A stretch of 64,000 bases of DNA from Palsa-504 sp963789225 (GTDB lineage: Bacteria; Actinomycetota; Actinomycetes; Streptosporangiales; Streptosporangiaceae). Below are positions 59,153-64,000 of the stretch, one piece after another. The notes under the pieces are model-generated. The model saw only the letters and a list, made by a program, of their open reading frames with translations, was not told where the DNA came from and ran no database searches. The stretch covers positions 62,001 through 126,000 of the forward strand of contig CAWBKD010000021.1 in NCBI GenBank assembly GCA_963789225.1. The letters run 5' to 3'. How positions within the stretch are numbered: position 1 is the first letter of the stretch; every line of letters begins with the position of its first letter. The position numbers and the translations under genes are program-made.

Positions 59153-59929
59153 ATGTCCGCTGCGCTGCACGCGGAATGGACCAAGCTGCGCACGGTCTCC
59201 GGGCCGGCCTGGCTGCTGGCCGCGGTGGTCACGCTCACCACCGCGGTCAGCGCCCTCGCGGTCCAGGCGAACAGCTGCCCTTCCGGCGCCGTCTGCGCGG
59301 TCGACACGACCAAGCTCAGCCTGACCGGCGTTCAGCTCGGCCAGGCGGTGGTCGCCGTCCTGGCCGTGCTCGTGATCAGCAACGAGTACAGCACCGGGAT
59401 GATCCGGGTTACCCTCGCGGCGATGCCGCGCCGCACGATCGTGCTCGCCGCCAAGGCGGCGGTCCTCAGTTCCCTCGTGCTGGCCGCCGGTGTCCTCGCC
59501 GTGGCCGGATCGCTGCTGGCCGGGCGGCTCATCCTGCCCGGCCACGGCTTTACTCCCGCCCACGGCTTCGCGCTGCTTTCGCCCACCCCTTCGGTGCTCC
59601 GCGCCGCCGTCGGTTCGATTCTCTACCTGGCCCTGATCGCGCTCCTCAGCCTCGGGACCGCGACCATCGTGCGGGACTCCGCGGTGGCGGTCGGGATCGT
59701 CCTGGCGCTGCTTTACCTTTTCCCGATCGTCGCTAACGTGGTGGGCAATGCACAGTGGCACCGACACCTCGAGCAGATCGGCCCGATGACCGCCGGCCTC
59801 GCCATCCAGGCCACCACCGACCTGCGCAGCCTGCCCATCAGTCCGTGGGCGGGCCTCGGCGTGCTGGCCGCGTGGGCGGCGGGTGCGATGCTGATCGGCG
59901 GCCTGCTGCTCCGGCTGCGTGACGCGTGA
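59153..59929 (+). CDS. ABC-2 permease, second subunit
   Basis: 258 residues from ATG 59153, two bases after the preceding stop. It is a second TM subunit with the same opening (LHAEWTKLRTVSGPAWLLAAVVTLTTAVSALAV) as the first permease (LVRAEWTKLRTVRGWIIGV), so the two are paralogous, but it lacks the lectin-like insertion. Six helices including VLVISNEYSTGMIRVTLAAMPRR. It overlaps the next gene by GTGA. Confidence 0.92.
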   Translation: MSAALHAEWTKLRTVSGPAWLLAAVVTLTTAVSALAVQANSCPSGAVCAVDTTKLSLTGVQLGQAVVAVLAVLVISNEYSTGMIRVTLAAMPRRTIVLAAKAAVLSSLVLAAGVLAVAGSLLAGRLILPGHGFTPAHGFALLSPTPSVLRAAVGSILYLALIALLSLGTATIVRDSAVAVGIVLALLYLFPIVANVVGNAQWHRHLEQIGPMTAGLAIQATTDLRSLPISPWAGLGVLAAWAAGAMLIGGLLLRLRDA

Positions 59930-61203
59930 TCCAGGTGCCCTGGCTGACCAGGAGGCTGTTCCCGATCCTCGGCACGATCGGCCTCATCCTCCTGGGCATG
60001 GCAGGCACGATCTGGGGGCCCCGCTACTACGGAACGAAGGCCTGGGCGACTCCCGATGACCTGTGGGCGACGCTGACCGCGGCGCAGCGGCTCCTGCACG
60101 GGGACCTGGGTGGCCTGTACACCCCACCCACCAACCTGGTCTCGTTCCCCGGCGCCGCGATCATCCTGGTCCCCGTCGTCGCGCTCATCGACGCCGTGGG
60201 CCTGCGGATCACGATCCCGGGCCCACCGCTGGGCGCCAACCACGGCGTGTGGCTGGTGGCCGGGTGCTACGAGACCGTCATCTCGGCCATGGTGCTGTTC
60301 GTCGCCGACGAGATCGCCGAACGCCTCGGCCTGTCCCGCCCCAAGCGCGCCCTCCTCGCCGCGGCGAGCGCCATCGCGCTGTGGAACGTCACGATCCGCT
60401 GGGGCCACCCGGAAGACGCCGTGGCGACCGGGCTGCTGCTCCTCGCCATCCTGGCCCTGTCCGAGTCGAGAACCGGGCGGGCCGGGTGGCTCATCGGGGC
60501 CGCGGTGGCCATCCAGCCGCTCGTCCTGCTCGCGATCCCGATCCTGCTCGCCGTCATCGAGCCGCGCCGCCTGCCGGGCTTCCTGGCCAGGTCGGCTGCT
60601 CCGGCGGCGGTCCTGCTGGCCGCGGCGGCCGCGGCGAACTGGCACGCCACCTATACCGCCGTCACCAAGCAGCCCAACTTCCCGCTGGTCGACCACCCGA
60701 CCCCGTGGCTGTTCCTCGCCCCGCACCTGAGCCGCAACTCGGTCGCCGCCGGGCCCGCCCGGACGCTGGCCATCGTGGTGGCCTGCGGGTGCGCCGTGGT
60801 GCTCGCCCGGCGCTGGCGGGCCAGACGGCGGGACCGAACGCCGCAGGAAGCCCTATGGACCCGGGACGAACTCAGGGAAATCGTGTGGTGGTGCGGGGTG
60901 GCGCTGGCCCTGCGCTGCGTGTTCGAGTCGGTGATGGTCGCCTACTACCTGTGGCCCCCGCTGGCCCTGGCCCTGATCGCCGCGTCGAGAAGCTGGGTCC
61001 GCATGCTCATCGCCGGATCGGTGGCGACGACGCTGACCTTCGTCACGCAGGACTCCTGGCGTAACACGTGGGGCTGGTACGCGATGGTCGTCGTGGGCCT
61101 CGCCGTAGCCCTCTGGGCCGCGAGCGACTGGTCGGTGCGCTCGGCGCCGAGGCAGTCCCTCCCCGAACCAGGCGAACAGTTCGTCACCGACAGCGCCTCC
61201 TGA
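59926..61203 (+). CDS. Multispanning membrane protein, GT87-like (DUF2029) mannosyltransferase-type
   Basis: 425 residues from GTG 59926. About ten helices. Features that suggest a polyprenyl-phosphate-mannose type GT-C fold are an Asp-rich early loop after the first helix (WATPDDLWATLTAAQRLLHGDLGGLYTPP), and the short motif RWGHPEDAVATGLLLLAILALS. No clear catalytic signature can be fixed. Being coupled with the ABC-2 operon by a GTGA overlap, it probably acts on a surface glycan or glycolipid linked to the exporter. The assignment as a glycosyltransferase is moderate. Confidence 0.65.
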   Translation: MIQVPWLTRRLFPILGTIGLILLGMAGTIWGPRYYGTKAWATPDDLWATLTAAQRLLHGDLGGLYTPPTNLVSFPGAAIILVPVVALIDAVGLRITIPGPPLGANHGVWLVAGCYETVISAMVLFVADEIAERLGLSRPKRALLAAASAIALWNVTIRWGHPEDAVATGLLLLAILALSESRTGRAGWLIGAAVAIQPLVLLAIPILLAVIEPRRLPGFLARSAAPAAVLLAAAAAANWHATYTAVTKQPNFPLVDHPTPWLFLAPHLSRNSVAAGPARTLAIVVACGCAVVLARRWRARRRDRTPQEALWTRDELREIVWWCGVALALRCVFESVMVAYYLWPPLALALIAASRSWVRMLIAGSVATTLTFVTQDSWRNTWGWYAMVVVGLAVALWAASDWSVRSAPRQSLPEPGEQFVTDSAS

Positions 61204-61236
61204 CGCGTCCCGCCACCGAGCCCGACCGCTGCCCCC

Positions 61237-61302
61237 GTACCAGCCCGACTCCGGCCCCCACCCAGCCACGTACCAGCGCGACTCCGGCCCGCCCCCAGCC
61301 AC
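61237..61302. repeat. 33-base direct repeat downstream of the exporter operon
   Basis: Two adjacent 33-base units, 61237-61269 and 61270-61302, each starting GTACCAGC and ending CCCAGCCAC, nearly identical. They lie between the membrane protein stop and the DUF222-HNH gene. Function unknown. Confidence 0.7.
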
Positions 61303-61411
61303 GTAAAAGATCTTGAAAACACGTTCGACTCCCTCTTGTAGCACTAGCCGAGACACGATAAACTCTAAGTAGAACAAATGTCAGGCCCCTATCCCGGACG
61401 GGCGGTGGTTC

Positions 61412-63286
61412 ATGCCCCGGGAACCGTTCCCCGAACGCACGCCAGACGACCCGGACCCGGACAGCCCCCAACGGCGCCGGGCCGGCGAGCGCGCACCCGT
61501 CAGCGACGGCCAGCCTTCCGGGCAGGGCCTGTTCGTGTGCCTGCCGGCCGAGGAGCTGACCCTCGAAGGGTTCGCCCAGCACGGCCGGTCCGACACGATG
61601 GCGCCGGGCGCGCTGCTGGCCACCGTGCTGGACGCGGTCGTGGGCGAGGGCGGCTCCGGCCTGGCCGGGCTGGCCGATGACCAGCTGATCGGGATCATCT
61701 CGGCCGCCCGGCGGATGGAATCCCGGACCGCCTGGACGCTCATGGCCGCCCTGGCCGAGCTGGCCCGCCGCCGCCCGGCCACCGGGCCCGGGGACAGCGG
61801 CCAGTACGGGTTCAGCGACTTCGCCCCCGACGAGGTGGCCGCCGAGCTGCGGCTGAGCGTCCAGTCCGCCGCCGGGCAGATGATGTACGCGGTCGCGGTC
61901 GAGGACCGGCTGCCGCGCAGCTTCGCCGCGCTGGCCGCCGGGCAGATCCACCCGGTCCACCTGCGGATCATCGAGGACGAGACCCGGATCCTGAGCGGCG
62001 AGCTGGCCGCGGCGGCCGACGAGGTCCTGGCCGAGAAGGCCCAGTCCACGACGTTCGGGGAGCTGCGGTACGCGGCGCGCCGGCTGGTCCTGAAGCTGGA
62101 TGCGGACGCCGCCCGCAAGCGCAAGCAGGCGGCGGCCACGCGCGAGGCGCAGGTGCGCCGGTTCCGTGAGGATTCCGGGAACGCGGGGATGATCGCCCGG
62201 GAACTGCCGCCCGCTGAGGTGCTGGCGGCCTGGCAGCACCTCGACCAGCGGGCCCATGACCTGCGCGCGGCCGGGATGCCCGGCTCGCTGCGCGAGCTGC
62301 GGATCCAGGCGTACCTGGACCTGCTCCAAGAACGAGACAGCCGCCTGGCCCCCGGTGCCCCGGACACCGGTCAGGCCGGCCGTGCAACCGAACCGGGCGG
62401 CGAAGACCCGCCAGGCGGGAACGACGGACCCGCCGGTCCGCCAGGCGGAGACGGTGGCCGCGGCCCGGGCGGGAATGGCGGCCCAGCCTCCGGCCCGCAG
62501 GGCGACAGAGGCGGGACTGGCCCTATCGGCCCCGCCCGCCGGGCCGGGCAGGACCAGGGCCCGAGTGTGGCGGCACTGATCAACATGACCGTGCCCCTGG
62601 ACACCGTGCTCGGCCTGTCCGCCACGCCGGGGGAAGTCGCCGGGTACGGGCCGCTGGACGCCGACGACGCCCGCGACCTGGTGGCCGCCGCCGCGCGGCA
62701 CCCGGACACGAGGTGGTGCGTGACCGCGCTGCATCCCGACGGCACCGCGGCCGCGCACGGCTGTGCCCGCGGCCGGCACCCCCCGCCGCCCGCACCCCGC
62801 CCCGCCGGCCCGGACCCACCGCCACCCGCTCCCGGTCCCGTCGGCCCGCACCCCCCGCCGCCCGCACCCCGCCCGGCCGGCCCGGACCCACCGCCACCCG
62901 CTCCCGGTCCCGTCGGCCCGGACCCACCGCCCGGCAACTCCGGTCCCGCCGACACCGGCAGCCCTCCCGGCCCGAACCCGCCACCCGGAACCGCCACCGG
63001 CGGCAGCCCTCCCGGTCCGGACCTGCCAACCGGGGCGCGGGACTACCTGGCCAGGCTGCGGATCCAGATGACCCCGGTGGCCCGCGGCCACTGCGACCAC
63101 ACCCGGGCCGAGAGCGGGTACCGGCCCAGCCGGGCCCTGGCCCACCTGATCAAGGTCCGCAACACCCGCTGCACCGCGCCGGGGTGCGGGCGGCCCGCCG
63201 CCCGCTGCGACCTGGACCACAGCCTGGCCTGGGACAACGGCGGCATCACATGTGAATGCGACCTAGCCCCACCGTGCGAACGATAA
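61412..63286 (+). CDS. DUF222-HNH (13E12-type) endonuclease, C-terminally truncated
   Basis: 624 residues. The N-terminal half is DUF222 (LADDQLIGIISAARRMESRTAWTLMAALAELARRRP, and ELRLSVQSAAGQMMYAVAVEDRLPRSFAALAAGQI). Then a Gly/Pro-rich stretch with a 72-base tandem repeat, and the HNH core (LIKVRNTRCTAPGCGRPAARCDLDHSLAWDNGGITCECDLAPPCER). The frame stops right after the place where the terminal CxxHHRxK segment of the family should begin, so the last metal ligands are missing. It may be a truncated, inactive member of the actinobacterial repeat-like family. A lower-GC stretch lies before the start. Confidence 0.85.
   Translation: MPREPFPERTPDDPDPDSPQRRRAGERAPVSDGQPSGQGLFVCLPAEELTLEGFAQHGRSDTMAPGALLATVLDAVVGEGGSGLAGLADDQLIGIISAARRMESRTAWTLMAALAELARRRPATGPGDSGQYGFSDFAPDEVAAELRLSVQSAAGQMMYAVAVEDRLPRSFAALAAGQIHPVHLRIIEDETRILSGELAAAADEVLAEKAQSTTFGELRYAARRLVLKLDADAARKRKQAAATREAQVRRFREDSGNAGMIARELPPAEVLAAWQHLDQRAHDLRAAGMPGSLRELRIQAYLDLLQERDSRLAPGAPDTGQAGRATEPGGEDPPGGNDGPAGPPGGDGGRGPGGNGGPASGPQGDRGGTGPIGPARRAGQDQGPSVAALINMTVPLDTVLGLSATPGEVAGYGPLDADDARDLVAAAARHPDTRWCVTALHPDGTAAAHGCARGRHPPPPAPRPAGPDPPPPAPGPVGPHPPPPAPRPAGPDPPPPAPGPVGPDPPPGNSGPADTGSPPGPNPPPGTATGGSPPGPDLPTGARDYLARLRIQMTPVARGHCDHTRAESGYRPSRALAHLIKVRNTRCTAPGCGRPAARCDLDHSLAWDNGGITCECDLAPPCER
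62777..62920 (+). repeat. 72-base in-frame tandem repeat encoding a Pro-rich segment
   Basis: Two near-identical 72-base units, 62777-62848 and 62849-62920, each encoding 24 residues, from HPPPPAPRPAGPD to PPPPAPGPVGP. A third partial unit may follow. This expands the linker between the DUF222 and HNH parts. Confidence 0.9.
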
Positions 63287-63388
63287 CGACACACGTCAAC
63301 CGTCCGCCTCTGGTACGGGTCTCGTTTTATTCGTCGGCCGCCGTTCCGGGCGTTGATCTGGCTGAACGCTGCGTGTGGGGGTGCTGGG

Positions 63389-63625
63389 TCAGGCGGTCCG
63401 GCGCAGTTCGTGCTCGACTGCCCGGCGGATCCACGCCGATAGCGACCGGTCGTCGGCATCGGCCGCGCGGCGGGCCTGCTCCAGCAGTTCCGGGGGGAAC
63501 CGCACGGGCACCGGTGTGCCCAGCCGGGAGGCGTGGCGTCGGCGGGCCGGTCCCTGCGGCTCCTGGTTTTCCGGCTGCGCGTAGAAATCGAATTCCTGCT
63601 CAGGTGTCATAGGCGTGTTCGTCAT
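63389..63625 (-). CDS. Ribbon-helix-helix antitoxin-like protein
   Basis: 78 residues. C-terminal RHH: PVPVRFPPELLEQARRAADADDRSLSAWIRRAVEHEL, preceded by a disordered tail FDFYAQPENQEPQGPARRRH. The start ATG 63625 overlaps the toxin-like frame by ATGA if the toxin is read in its second frame. In such pairs the RHH protein neutralises the toxin and represses the operon. Confidence 0.8.
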   Translation of the reverse strand: MTNTPMTPEQEFDFYAQPENQEPQGPARRRHASRLGTPVPVRFPPELLEQARRAADADDRSLSAWIRRAVEHELRRTA

Positions 63626-63929
63626 CGGTCTCTCCGGTACTGGGCGGCAAGCCTGTCCGCCGCCTCATAGCAGCCGATCGGACGGCATCTGTGCGGGTCA
63701 CCGCTGCGCGCGGGAGCAGCGGGATCACCAGCACCCGGCCTCCGACCTCGGCGCACATGAGCCAGTGCGCTGGCGGCTTGGCCGGGTAAAACAGCGGGTC
63801 GCTGGCCCACACGTCATCAATGTCATCGATTCCGAAGTGCGGATGCTTGAACAGGTGCGCGGCCTGGGTGTCGATCTCAAACGGGTCTTCCTCATCCAGC
63901 AGGTCCAGATCGAACCGCTCATCACCCAC
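63600..63929 (-). CDS. BrnT-like toxin-type protein, probably frameshifted
   Basis: 109 residues in the continuous frame from GTG 63929. The first 75 residues (DPFEIDTQAAHLFKHPHFGIDDIDDVWASDPLFYP, WLMCAEVGGRVLVIPL) look like a BrnT-type fold. After about residue 75 the coding-like sequence continues in another frame: SGDPHRCRPIGCYEAADRLAAQYRRDR, ending at TGA 63622-63624, which overlaps the antitoxin ATG by ATGA as expected of an operon. The continuous frame instead ends 25 bases later at 63600, inside the antitoxin. One base gained or lost near 63700-63725, in a GC-rich tract, would explain this. It may be a mutated gene or a read error. Confidence 0.6.
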   Translation of the reverse strand: MGDERFDLDLLDEEDPFEIDTQAAHLFKHPHFGIDDIDDVWASDPLFYPAKPPAHWLMCAEVGGRVLVIPLLPRAAVTRTDAVRSAAMRRRTGLPPSTGETDDEHAYDT

Positions 63930-63935
63930 TTGAGG

Positions 63936-63941
63936 ATTGTA
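63936..63941 (-). promoter_or_regulatory. -10-like hexamer of the toxin-antitoxin pair
   Basis: Leftward TACAAT, 7 bases before GTG 63929; with such a distance the message would be leaderless. The flanking bases (TTGTAATACAATCC) are AT-rich for this genome. Confidence 0.45.
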
Positions 63942-64000
63942 TTACAAGCGGCTACCGACTAGCCAGCGGACCTGGGCGCACAAGCTTACCGACAGGCTGG

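Noticed and set aside
1..64000. tRNA, rRNA, CRISPR array, insertion sequence or phage genes
   Set aside because: No cloverleaf-like segments, regularly spaced repeats, transposase or integrase frames were found by reading; an RNA search tool could still find a small RNA.

Overview
The window is high-GC DNA dense with short-overlap operons. Its gene families point to a mycothiol- and F420-using actinomycete: an MshC-type cysteine ligase paralogue, a Ddn-type F420 oxidoreductase, SigK/RskA, DUF1707 and DUF222-HNH proteins, and several universal stress proteins. A relative of the Streptosporangiales would fit, but the sequence alone does not fix the genus. I see no rRNA, tRNA, CRISPR array, integrase or transposase.

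Left part (1-15.9 kb): a stress/sulfur operon reads leftward (tandem universal stress protein, MshC-like ligase, persulfide-dioxygenase-like hydrolase). Next come a remnant of a DevS-type kinase and two DosR-like boxes, a DUF1707 protein, a penicillin-acylase-type remnant, pyrD and a second universal stress protein. These are followed by a small membrane-protein/repressor pair with twin operators, a Ddn-like oxidoreductase, a single-chain double ABC exporter, and a molybdo-oxidoreductase facing sigK-rskA across what look like mirror-image SigK promoters.

Middle part (15.8-45 kb): 15.8-24.6 kb is a carnitine catabolism and uptake locus. It holds a BKACE enzyme, L-carnitine dehydrogenase, a peptide-type ABC importer and a betainyl-CoA-type thioesterase, with an IclR regulator and a shared palindrome before each transcription unit. 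After it come assorted metabolic genes (PIG-L deacetylase, methyltransferase, DenD-like dehydrogenase, deaminase, MOSC protein, acyl-CoA synthetase, SDR), a DrrAB-type ABC pair, an adenine/adenosine deaminase, a lipoprotein penicillin-binding protein, SbcD-SbcC, a third universal stress protein, a 2-hydroxyacid dehydrogenase and the pseudouridine catabolic pair psuG-psuK.

Right part (45-64 kb): two tandemly duplicated secreted GH5 glycosidases share a duplicated leader. Next is a glycerol/dihydroxyacetone locus with its own phosphorelay: aquaporin, DhaK, DhaL, enzyme I, an IclR regulator, DhaM and HPr. A truncated hydrolase follows. A two-component system then stands divergent to an ABC-2 exporter operon whose first permease carries a large extracellular lectin-like domain and whose last gene resembles a GT87 glycosyltransferase. 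The window ends with a truncated DUF222-HNH gene and a small BrnT-like/RHH toxin-antitoxin pair, transcribed leftward from near the edge, with a probable frameshift in the toxin.

A recurring theme is gene decay at junctions. Fragments of a DevS-type kinase, a C45 acyltransferase, an EamA transporter, a PAF-acetylhydrolase-like enzyme and an HNH protein abut or overlap intact neighbours.
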